Origin: Oligoflexia bacterium
GTDB lineage: Bacteria; Bdellovibrionota; UBA1018
Reading direction: 5' to 3'
Length of the DNA: 7,151 nucleotides
Assembly: GCA_903858195.1 (NCBI GenBank)
Contig: CAIOHW010000140.1
Location: forward strand, 1 to 7,151
The notes below the pieces were generated by a model. The model did no database searches. It had not been told where the DNA came from and saw nothing but the letters and a program-made list of their open reading frames with translations. Made by a program: the position numbers and the translations under genes. This document shows positions 1 to 5,917 of the stretch, one piece after another; the stretch's first letter is position 1, and the number at the start of each line of letters is the position of its first letter.

Positions 1-22
1 TGGACGTTTCTAAGAATTTTTT

Positions 23-38
23 CTTGGAATGATCCAAG
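23..38. repeat. Small perfect inverted repeat before the terminator
   Basis: CTTGGA (23-28) and TCCAAG (33-38) are perfect complements around the 4-base loop ATGA. The repeat directly follows a run of six T (17-22) and abuts the main terminator stem. It may be a second hairpin in the 3' end of an upstream transcript, a competing fold to the terminator, or a small protein-binding palindrome. Nothing in the sequence decides between these. Bases 1-95 contain no other gene that I can support. Confidence 0.4.
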
Positions 39-77
39 GGCCGGTGCTCGCGAAAGCGGGCGCCGGCCTTTTTTCTT
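36..77 (+). terminator. Strong Rho-independent terminator just upstream of dedA
   Basis: The arms 39-51 and 56-68 can pair along all 13 positions, with two G-T wobbles. They are closed by a C(GAAA)G tetraloop, which is of the GNRA class and unusually stable. Six T follow at 69-74, then CTT. Bases A36 and A37 can also pair into the start of the T tract. The orientation is plus strand, so it should end transcription of a gene lying left of the window. The T tract ends about 20 bases before the dedA ATG, so it also sits where a dedA leader would be. Confidence 0.88.
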
Positions 78-95
78 GTGCTACGCTTGCGGCAA

Positions 96-761
96 ATGGA
101 ACTGCTTGGGCAATTCGTAGACATCTTTCTTCACCTCGACCAGCATCTCGGCCAATGGGCCTCTCAGATGGGAGGCGGGCTCTACCTGCTCCTGTTTGCA
201 GTCGTATTTTGTGAGACAGGTCTGGTGGTGACTCCGTTTCTTCCCGGAGATTCACTGCTGTTTGCCACCGGTGCGCTCGTGGCGCTGCCCGAAACGGGGC
301 TCAGTCTTCCGCTCATGTTGGGTTTGCTGCTCGTCGCAGCCGTCCTCGGGGATGCCGTCAATTACGCGGTGGGACGGCACCTCGGCCACCGCCTTCTGAA
401 GGTGGCGGAGTCCGGCTCGAAGCTCGTGCGCCGCGAGCACATTGAGCGCACACGCGAATTCTATGATCGTCATGGGGCCAAGACCATCGTGATCGCGCGC
501 TTCATTCCGATCATCCGGACGTTTGCTCCGTTTGTCGCGGGGCTGGGCTCGATGCGCTACCGCACCTTTGCGGTATATAACGTCGTGGGCGCAGTGCTCT
601 GGGTCGTGGGCTTTGTGCTGGCCGGCTATTTTTTCGGCAATCTTCCTGAGGTGAAGCGCAATTTTCAGTGGGTGATTCTCGGCATCATCGTGCTTTCGAT
701 TGCTCCGGCCATCATCGAAATCTGGCGCTCCGGTCGCAGCCGGCGCCGTGCCATGCCCTGA
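96..761 (+). CDS. dedA: DedA family inner-membrane protein
   Basis: This encodes a 221-residue polytopic membrane protein of the DedA (SNARE-associated/VTT) family. Members sit in the cytoplasmic membrane; several act in membrane homeostasis and lipid-carrier recycling, but E. coli DedA itself has no assigned substrate. Visible hallmarks are FCETGLVVTPFLPGDSLLF (38-56), GDAVNYAVGR (85-94) and IARFIPIIRTFAPFVAG (133-149). The residues known to be essential in the relative YqjA correspond to E40, D52, R135 and R141. Further hydrophobic segments lie near 152-180 and 188-205, with a basic tail. I chose ATG 96 over an in-frame GTG at 78 because MELLGQFVDIFLHLDQHL lines up from its first residue with E. 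coli DedA as I remember it, and because 78 abuts the terminator. No clear Shine-Dalgarno precedes it. The downstream gene follows after 26 bases and is probably cotranscribed. Confidence 0.95.
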   Translation: MELLGQFVDIFLHLDQHLGQWASQMGGGLYLLLFAVVFCETGLVVTPFLPGDSLLFATGALVALPETGLSLPLMLGLLLVAAVLGDAVNYAVGRHLGHRLLKVAESGSKLVRREHIERTREFYDRHGAKTIVIARFIPIIRTFAPFVAGLGSMRYRTFAVYNVVGAVLWVVGFVLAGYFFGNLPEVKRNFQWVILGIIVLSIAPAIIEIWRSGRSRRRAMP

Positions 762-764
762 TCT

Positions 765-792
765 TGCAGGATCGTTCGCATAGAACGATGCA
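765..792 (+). promoter_or_regulatory. Inverted repeat enclosing the start codon of 788-1240
   Basis: ATCGTTC (771-777) and GAACGAT (783-789) are perfect complements around the loop GCATA. TGC (765-767) can extend the stem by pairing with GCA (790-792) across a bulge of AGG (768-770). The ATG at 788-790 lies inside the right arm, so the folded mRNA would hide the start codon. No T tract follows, so it is not an intrinsic terminator of dedA. It could be a translational control hairpin, a DNA operator in the dedA/788 gap, or chance. Confidence 0.45.
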
Positions 793-1240
793 ACTCGAGC
801 CACCTGATTCCATTCTTCCTGACTCTCCGGTGATCGACCTCCTTCGTGAGGGGCTTTCGTGCGAGCTTGACCTGCTGCAGTGGCGGGCGGGCTTTTCAAG
901 CGAGCTCGTAGCCCGGGCAGAGCCGCTCTCGCTTCCTGGAAGCGGGCGCTCGGCCATCGGACTTTTGTTTCTCTGGAGCAGCCTTGCCTTTCTCGAAGCC
1001 CGGCCGCTGCTTCGCGAAGGGGTGGTCCCTTCTGATTACCAGGCCGAGGACGGCTGGAGCAGCATCGACTTCCTGACTCACTTGCGATGGGAAGAAGCCC
1101 GTCTGGTCTTGAACCTCTCGGTGCTGCGCGGGCGCCAGATCTCAACGCACCTGTGGCTTCGGCGCGACGGACTCTTTACGGTGCAGACGGCCGGAAGAGG
1201 CGATTCAGCCCTGGGATGGTTCGAGAGCTTTCGGCGCTGA
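788..1240 (+). CDS. Uncharacterised 150-residue protein downstream of dedA
   Basis: I do not recognise the family. The predicted protein is 150 residues, leucine-rich and acidic-to-neutral, without a signal peptide. One moderately hydrophobic stretch (IGLLFLWSSLAFLEA, near 57-71) is probably too polar around it to be a true membrane helix. The second half alternates charged and hydrophobic residues and ends in WFESFRR. Codon choice matches the neighbours (many CTC, CTT, GAG, GCC), and the opposite-strand reading is arginine/proline-rich junk, so I take this as a real gene. ATG 788 is the first start after dedA; upstream in-frame codons would read through the end of dedA. There is no Shine-Dalgarno at normal distance, and an inverted repeat covers the start. 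Its last 36 bases overlap the 3' end of sua5 on the other strand. Confidence 0.7.
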   Translation: MQLEPPDSILPDSPVIDLLREGLSCELDLLQWRAGFSSELVARAEPLSLPGSGRSAIGLLFLWSSLAFLEARPLLREGVVPSDYQAEDGWSSIDFLTHLRWEEARLVLNLSVLRGRQISTHLWLRRDGLFTVQTAGRGDSALGWFESFRR

Positions 1241-2245
1241 AGCGCGCCTGAGGCGGTCGTGGATCGCGGCCCCAAGCCCCTGATCGCTCGAGGGCGCCTC
1301 GGCCCAGATCTCCGAGATCGCAGGCTCATTGTCGAGTTTTCGGAGTGTTGCAAAGAGAACGCGCGCCATTTCTTCGAGCGAGCCTGACTCGCTCAGTACG
1401 ACTCCGGGCATGCGCGAATCTGGTGGAGGAGATAGCCACATCACTCCACGCGAGGCCACGGCAAGGTGCGAGGGATCCAGTGTGTGTCGTGAAAAAAGTA
1501 CGAGCCTCTTTCGGGGCGCGTAGTGGCTTGCAAGCATCCCGGGGGCAAGCTCCGCGGTCGAGAGCTGCCTTGCTTCGGGTGCGAGGAGGGCGCGTCCGAG
1601 TTCGGCTTCGATCTTTTCTCGCGCTAGACCTCCGGGCCGCAGCAGACGGGCACTCCCGTCCGGAGCGATGTGGACGATCGTGCTCTCGAGTCCCACCTCG
1701 CAGGGGCCCCCTTCGAGAACAATGGGCACACGGTCACCGAGTTCGGCGATCACCGCAGAGCTTGAGGTGGGGCTGATGCGCCCAAAGCGGTTGGCACTAG
1801 GTGCCGCAAGCGGCTCCTGAAGATGCTTGAGCAGGTCTTGCGCAAGCGTGTGACGGGGCATGCGGATGCCGACCGTCGAAAGTCCGCTGGTGACCAAATC
1901 AGGGATCTTGGCCCCGCGAGGAAGTACGAGTGTCAACGGTCCTGGCCAAAACCGGCGCATGAGCTTTTCGGCCGAGGTGCGGGCCTCGAGGCCGAGCACT
2001 GAACTGTCGGTGATGCCAAGCTCGTCGAGTTTTTTTAAAAACCCCCAACCCTGCGGGATGTGCACGATGAGCGGGTCAAACGAGGGCCGCTCTTTTGCTG
2101 CAAATATCTTGGAAACGGCCTCGGGCTGGGTTGCGATCGCAGCAAGCCCGTAGACGGTCTCGGTGGGTATGGCAAGGATGCCGCCTGAGCGGAGGTGGGC
2201 CATGCAGCGGCTGATGCCCTGAAATCCGCCAGAAAGCACTTTCAT
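1205..2245 (-). CDS. sua5: L-threonylcarbamoyladenylate synthase, Sua5 type
   Basis: This cytoplasmic enzyme makes threonylcarbamoyl-AMP from threonine, bicarbonate and ATP, the first step of the t6A37 modification of ANN-decoding tRNAs. It has 346 residues, typical of two-domain Sua5 rather than the shorter E. coli TsaC. The YrdC domain (about 8-210) shows GGILAIPTETVYGLA (21-35), the KxR pair K51/R53, STVGIRMP (123-130), APSAN (148-152), GLESTIV (185-191) and LLRPGG (201-206). The linker motif APGMLASHYAP (234-244) leads into the Sua5 C-terminal domain (about 250-340). The ATG overlaps the murF stop as ATGA, implying translational coupling. A GGGAG lies 11 bases upstream. The gene contains a run of T5A7 coding for part of GFLKKL (68-73), odd in this GC-rich context. 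The 3' end overlaps the convergent gene at 788-1240. Confidence 0.95.
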   Translation of the reverse strand: MKVLSGGFQGISRCMAHLRSGGILAIPTETVYGLAAIATQPEAVSKIFAAKERPSFDPLIVHIPQGWGFLKKLDELGITDSSVLGLEARTSAEKLMRRFWPGPLTLVLPRGAKIPDLVTSGLSTVGIRMPRHTLAQDLLKHLQEPLAAPSANRFGRISPTSSSAVIAELGDRVPIVLEGGPCEVGLESTIVHIAPDGSARLLRPGGLAREKIEAELGRALLAPEARQLSTAELAPGMLASHYAPRKRLVLFSRHTLDPSHLAVASRGVMWLSPPPDSRMPGVVLSESGSLEEMARVLFATLRKLDNEPAISEIWAEAPSSDQGLGAAIHDRLRRASAPKALEPSQG

Positions 2246-3660
2246 CGGCCAAGCTGCTCCCAGACCTTTTCCATCTTCATGCTGCGCGAACCCTTGATGA
2301 GGACGACTGCGTTGGTCTCAAGCCGCGCACGAAGGGCGGTGGCGAGTCCTTCGGGCGACTCATGGTGTTCGAGCACCCCGGTATAGCCCTGGCTTCGGAG
2401 CTCATCGAGCAGGCTCTTCATGCGCTCTCCGTGCAGGAGCACGCCCCTGGGGCACGCAGAAAGCAGCAGCGGGGCAAGTTCGCGGTGAAACCTAAGCTCA
2501 TCCGGCCCGAGTTCTTTCATGTCAGCGAGGCACGCCCAGCGCGGAGCCGAGGCCTCACCGGTCGAAGCCAGGAGCTCAAAGGCAGCCTTCATCGAGACGG
2601 GGCTTGCGTTGTAGTAGTCGCAGATCACGAGCCTCGAGGGCGAAAGCGGGCGCACTTGCGAGCGCCCCTCGGCACCTGAGAATCCCTCAAGGCCGCGCGT
2701 GATCTCGGCAGGCGTCAGGCCTGCCTGCAGGGCCACGGCCACTGCGGCAAGCAGGTTCTGTGCGTTGTGCCTGCCGGGAAGGGGAAGCGGGAGCTCGAAG
2801 CGGGCTTTTGCCGGGTCTGAGTTCACTGTCGTGATCTCGAGTGTGCCGCGCTCGGTGAGGAGCCCCCGCACGGTTGCGCGGGGTTCGTCGGCCTGCGCCT
2901 GGAGCGAGAACAAGCTGGAAGAGTCAGGCGGGGCAAAGCCGGCAAAAGGCGCAATCCACGGATCATCCAAATGGATTGCAACCCGGCCGCCGAGCGCCAG
3001 CGTGTCTTGCAGGGCGATCAGCTCCTCGCGTGCGACCGTGGGTACATCCTTCAGGTTTTCGAGGTGCTCGGGCCCGATCACTGTCAGCACCGCCTGCGTG
3101 GGGTGCACGCAAGCGATGTGGCTTGCCATGGCACCCACGTCATCGATGCCGACTTCGATCACGGCAGCTCCGTGCTCGGCCCGAAGCTCGAGGAGGGTCA
3201 TCGGAATGCCCAGAAACCCGTTCTGGCTCCCCTGGGTCTTGAGGACCGAAGGCCATTTGCCGCGAAGGATCGCCGAGAGAAACTCTTTTGTGGTGGTTTT
3301 GCCGTTACTGCCTGCGACGACGATCACGGGGACTGAAAAGCGCTTGCGCCAGGAGGCGCCAAGAGCCCGGTAAGCCTGCTGCACATCACTCACGCGCCAG
3401 ACGGCTGCACTCTTTTCGCGAGCAGCCGCATCGGCTTCGGGCGGCATGCGGCTTGCGAGCACGCCTGCGGCGCCGGCCTGGAGGGCTGCTGCAATGTGGT
3501 CGTGCCCATCATGGGTCTCGCCCTTGACGGCGACAAAGAGCTCGCCTCCACGGATCTTGCGACTGTCGGTCGTGATGGCGGTGAAGCCCTGGAGGCGTGA
3601 GGGCGGGGTGGCCTGATTCAGGGTTTCGGAGATCCATTGAAGAGAAAAGGGAGTGTCCAT
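2242..3660 (-). CDS. murF: UDP-MurNAc-tripeptide--D-alanyl-D-alanine ligase
   Basis: MurF uses ATP in the cytoplasm to add D-Ala-D-Ala to the UDP-MurNAc tripeptide, the last soluble step of peptidoglycan precursor synthesis. The protein has 472 residues, near the usual family length. The N-terminal domain has TTDSRKIRGGELFVAVKG (30-47). The central ATPase has the P-loop GSNGKTTTK (117-125), GIPMTLLEL (151-159), VIEVG with E169 (167-171) and EHLENL (198-203). GRHNAQNLLAAVAVAL, DYYNASPVSMKAA and IKGSRSMKMEKV mark the second half. Deviations by eye: usual GEI after the central glutamate reads GAM, usual NN reads NG, and the AKGEI region reads VAREELIA with no lysine. I chose ATG 3660 because the protein then begins like MurF; the open frame to 3867 is the shadow of the preceding gene. 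It lies 11 bases after the SRPBCC-like stop and overlaps sua5 by ATGA. Confidence 0.95.
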   Translation of the reverse strand: MDTPFSLQWISETLNQATPPSRLQGFTAITTDSRKIRGGELFVAVKGETHDGHDHIAAALQAGAAGVLASRMPPEADAAAREKSAAVWRVSDVQQAYRALGASWRKRFSVPVIVVAGSNGKTTTKEFLSAILRGKWPSVLKTQGSQNGFLGIPMTLLELRAEHGAAVIEVGIDDVGAMASHIACVHPTQAVLTVIGPEHLENLKDVPTVAREELIALQDTLALGGRVAIHLDDPWIAPFAGFAPPDSSSLFSLQAQADEPRATVRGLLTERGTLEITTVNSDPAKARFELPLPLPGRHNAQNLLAAVAVALQAGLTPAEITRGLEGFSGAEGRSQVRPLSPSRLVICDYYNASPVSMKAAFELLASTGEASAPRWACLADMKELGPDELRFHRELAPLLLSACPRGVLLHGERMKSLLDELRSQGYTGVLEHHESPEGLATALRARLETNAVVLIKGSRSMKMEKVWEQLGR

Positions 3661-3671
3661 GATTTCTTTGC

Positions 3672-4289
3672 TCAGGGCCCTACGGGTTCTTTTGGAAACT
3701 CGATCCGCGCAAGCTTCTCGAGGTCGGGATAAAAGACCTGATTCATGACGATTCGCGGGGCGATCCGGGCGAAGATCCGGGCGCGGCGGCTGCGGGTGAG
3801 GGCCGAGACGCGACCGCGGATCAGGGTTCCTTTTCCTGAAGCGTGCGGTTCGAACTCCAGGGTCCATTGCAGGTTGGTAAACATCTGCTGGAGCCTGCCC
3901 GAGCTCTCGGATGTGAGCCGGACGGCCAGGATCCGTCCCGGAAAGTAATCAGTGACCACGGCCTTGATCACAAAGCGCCGCCATTCCTTCTTGGGAGGCT
4001 CCATCTCGAACTCAAGCAGGCTTCCTGCCATGAGCGTTTGCAGCTTGGCGGCATAGGGCTGGCCGGTGATGTCGACTGCCTTGACCTGACGGGTGTTGAA
4101 GTGCCAGTCGGGCCAGTTGATCAGGTGGTGTACGGCCTTTTCGAGCCGGGCGGGCTCAACGGCACTCACCACCTCGCGCTCAAAGCCCACCTGAAAGTCG
4201 GGCCCGCGCCCGAGGGCCCAGTAACCCAGAGCCGCCAAGGCGGCAGTCAGGGTGAGGCCCATCAGAAGTTTTCGGGTGTGCGAATGCAT
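3672..4289 (-). CDS. Membrane-anchored SRPBCC-like (START-fold) protein
   Basis: The 205-residue product starts with a short basic segment (HSHTRK) and a single hydrophobic helix (about 8-26), so it is probably anchored in the inner membrane or exported, with the rest outside. The remaining part looks like an SRPBCC/polyketide-cyclase domain: a VSAVEPARLEKAVHHLINWPDWHF segment split around residues 41-64 with the typical W-P-x-W, then alternating strands (LLEFEMEPP, FVIKAVVTDYFPG, WTLEFEPH, TLIRGRVSALT) and a long C-terminal helix. Such domains bind lipids or other hydrophobic ligands; no ligand can be named here. It is the first gene of the operon with murF and sua5. ATG 4289 is preceded by GGAG with only one base between, an abnormally short spacing, but no better start is present upstream. 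The family call is by pattern only. Confidence 0.78.
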   Translation of the reverse strand: MHSHTRKLLMGLTLTAALAALGYWALGRGPDFQVGFEREVVSAVEPARLEKAVHHLINWPDWHFNTRQVKAVDITGQPYAAKLQTLMAGSLLEFEMEPPKKEWRRFVIKAVVTDYFPGRILAVRLTSESSGRLQQMFTNLQWTLEFEPHASGKGTLIRGRVSALTRSRRARIFARIAPRIVMNQVFYPDLEKLARIEFPKEPVGP

Positions 4290-4313
4290 GCTCCGGTTGT
4301 AACACCATTTTGA
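4290..4313. promoter_or_regulatory. 24-bp gap between divergent start codons
   Basis: This gap separates the ATG of the leftward SRPBCC-murF-sua5 operon from the ATG of the rightward pseudouridine synthase. It is too short to hold two complete promoters with leaders. It contains CTCC (4291-4294), which reads as GGAG on the minus strand just before the leftward ATG, and a relatively AT-rich stretch (4296-4313). At least one promoter must therefore lie inside the opposite gene, or the transcripts have almost no leader. I see no convincing -35/-10 pair. Confidence 0.4.
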
Positions 4314-4904
4314 ATGGAACCGAAACCGCCCAAAGTCCTTCATACGGACCCCGACTGCTGGGTCATCGACAAGCCCGCAGGGTGGCTTTGCGTCCCGGGA
4401 CGCAAGCCCGGCGTGCCCGTGCTGATCGACTGGGTGCGAAGGGAGCTCGGTGAGGCGTGGGTCTGCCATAGGCTCGATCTTGAGACCTCGGGCGTGTGGC
4501 TCGTGGCAAGGACGGCCGAGTTTCATCGTCGAGCGGGGGCCTGGTTTGAGAGCCATGCGATCCGCAAGCAGTACCTGTTCATTGCCGATGGGGTGCCCGC
4601 CCTGCCCGTATTGCGGCTCGACGCTCCGATCGAGGGGCTGCGCTCGGTGACCCAGGTCGAGGTTCGTGAGATCTTGCAAGGCACGCAGGCCTTTTTGGGA
4701 CTGGCGCGCCCCCAAAGCGGGAGGCGCCACCAGATCCGAATCCACCTCTCGCAGGCGGGCCATCCCATCTGGGGAGATCGTCGCTATGGCAGCACCCGCG
4801 AGGAGGTCTCGCGCACGGCGCTCCACGCCTGGAAGCTTGAGCTTCCGGATGGCCGGAAATTCGAGGCGCCCGTTCCCGCTGATTTCGAAGAGTGGCGCCG
4901 ATGA
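4314..4904 (+). CDS. RluA-family RNA pseudouridine synthase (short form)
   Basis: Enzymes of this family isomerise specific uridines in rRNA or tRNA to pseudouridine without a cofactor. The 196-residue protein has all core motifs: CWVIDKPAGW (15-24), HRLDLETSGVW (52-62) with the catalytic aspartate D55, K85xY87, GLARPQSGRRHQIRIH (129-144) and HPIWGDRRYG after it. It ends with LPDGRKFEAPVPADFEEW. There is no N-terminal S4 domain, so it resembles RluA or TruC-type enzymes rather than RluC/RluD. The target uridine cannot be told from the sequence. It starts 24 bases from the divergent operon without a visible Shine-Dalgarno. Its TGA overlaps the ATG of the methyltransferase gene (ATGA), so the two are very likely translated together. 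Confidence 0.92.
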   Translation: MEPKPPKVLHTDPDCWVIDKPAGWLCVPGRKPGVPVLIDWVRRELGEAWVCHRLDLETSGVWLVARTAEFHRRAGAWFESHAIRKQYLFIADGVPALPVLRLDAPIEGLRSVTQVEVREILQGTQAFLGLARPQSGRRHQIRIHLSQAGHPIWGDRRYGSTREEVSRTALHAWKLELPDGRKFEAPVPADFEEWRR

Positions 4905-5917
4905 GTGCTCCGTGGGTGGAATGCCTCGGCCAGGCTCTTGGGCGTCGCCGCGAAAGGGGCGAGCTTTCGACTCCGATCGAAACCCGGGCGCTCAGGCTCT
5001 GGTACGGCCTTGGCGAGGCGAGGACTCCGGAGCATGCGCCGCTTAAGCCCTGGGCCGTGGATGGCTACGGACGCTGGCTTTGGATCACCGAGTGGGAGCA
5101 GGACCAGGGCCCCTGCCTCGAGCCCGATGAGCTTGCCCGCGCAACCGAGGCGGCGTTTTCTCCAGAGGGCTATCTTGGTGCCGTAATCGTGCGACGCCCG
5201 GCTCGGGGCGCCGTGCCCGAGCTCCCGCAAGTGCTCTGGGGCCAAGTGCCCGAAGAGCGCTTTGAAGTCTGCGAGGGGGCGCAGCGCTTTTGGATTCGGC
5301 TCAGGCAGGCTCGCCATCCCGGGCTATTTCTGGATCACGCCCCGCTCAGGGCCATGCTCTCGGCTCCCAACGCTTGCCGCGGGCTTCGAGTACTGAACAC
5401 CTTTGCGTACACCGGGAGCCTTGGGATTGCGGCCCTGCATGGGGGAGCTTCGGAGATCACGACGCTTGATCTCTCGAAGGCGACCCTGGCTTGGGCGCGC
5501 GAAAATTTTGAACTCAACTCGGCGCCCGAGGGGTGCGCGCATTTTGTGGGAGGAGATTTTTTTGAGGAAGTGCCGAGGCTCAAACGGCGCGGCCGACGTT
5601 TTGATGTCGTGATCTCGGATCCCCCCTCATTCTCGCGCGGGAGGCGTGGCAATTTTTCGACGAGCCGGGACTTGGGGCGATTACACGACGAGCTTTTCTC
5701 GGTGCTTTCGCCCGGAGGCAGGCTCATCACTTCGATTAATTCGGCCAATGTCTCGGCAAGGGAGTTTGAGTCAGCCGTAAGGGAGTCGGCCGAGCGATGC
5801 GGGATCGAGGCTCGGATCCTCTCTCGCATCGAGCAGCCGGGCACGTTTCCGGTCTTCAGGGGAGAGCCCCGCTCGGGCTACCTCAAGGGCTTCGTGCTCG
5901 AGTCGACTCGCGGCTAA
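4901..5917 (+). CDS. Class I SAM-dependent rRNA methyltransferase, RlmI/RlmK-like
   Basis: This 338-residue protein belongs with the COG1092-type enzymes that methylate 23S rRNA (RlmI makes m5C; the RlmK part of RlmKL makes m7G). The catalytic half shows HPGLFLDHAPLR (139-150), SAM motif I LNTFAYTGSLGI (165-176), acidic residue D190 in TTLDLS, GGDFF (217-221), motif IV ISDPPSFSRG (238-247) and SPGGRLITSINSANVS. The N-terminal part (1-135) is tryptophan-rich and I do not recognise a PUA domain in it. The protein is shorter than RlmI (about 396 residues). Motif IV reads DPPSF, between RlmI DPPKF and RlmK DPPTF, so the modified base is uncertain. I chose ATG 4901, overlapping the preceding TGA; GTG 4892 in frame is possible. 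GAAGAG (4886-4891) is a candidate Shine-Dalgarno. The last 35 bases overlap the convergent gene. Confidence 0.9.
   Translation: MSAPWVECLGQALGRRRERGELSTPIETRALRLWYGLGEARTPEHAPLKPWAVDGYGRWLWITEWEQDQGPCLEPDELARATEAAFSPEGYLGAVIVRRPARGAVPELPQVLWGQVPEERFEVCEGAQRFWIRLRQARHPGLFLDHAPLRAMLSAPNACRGLRVLNTFAYTGSLGIAALHGGASEITTLDLSKATLAWARENFELNSAPEGCAHFVGGDFFEEVPRLKRRGRRFDVVISDPPSFSRGRRGNFSTSRDLGRLHDELFSVLSPGGRLITSINSANVSAREFESAVRESAERCGIEARILSRIEQPGTFPVFRGEPRSGYLKGFVLESTRG

Noticed and set aside
252..1145. Long minus-strand open frame opposite dedA and the following gene
   Set aside because: Its translation is Arg/Pro/Gly/His-rich without motifs and lies opposite a clear dedA; it is a shadow of high GC content.
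1233..1248. GGCGC/GCGCC repeat at the convergent junction as a terminator
   Set aside because: Only a 5-bp stem and no T tract on either strand, so it is not a credible intrinsic terminator.
2699..3373. Plus-strand open frame opposite murF
   Set aside because: Ser/Arg/Ala-rich composition and full antisense overlap with murF, which has clear motifs.
3661..3867. Upstream extension of the murF frame
   Set aside because: The extra residues are Arg/Pro-rich and lie within the SRPBCC-like gene in another frame; the MurF-like sequence starts at ATG 3660.
3843..4313. Plus-strand 156-residue open frame opposite the SRPBCC-like gene
   Set aside because: The opposite strand encodes a protein with a membrane helix and START-like pattern; this frame has neither motif nor start signal, although it is less obviously junk than the others.
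4290..4826. Upstream extension of the SRPBCC-like frame
   Set aside because: It runs antisense through a clear pseudouridine synthase gene and has no protein-like pattern; the membrane anchor begins at ATG 4289.
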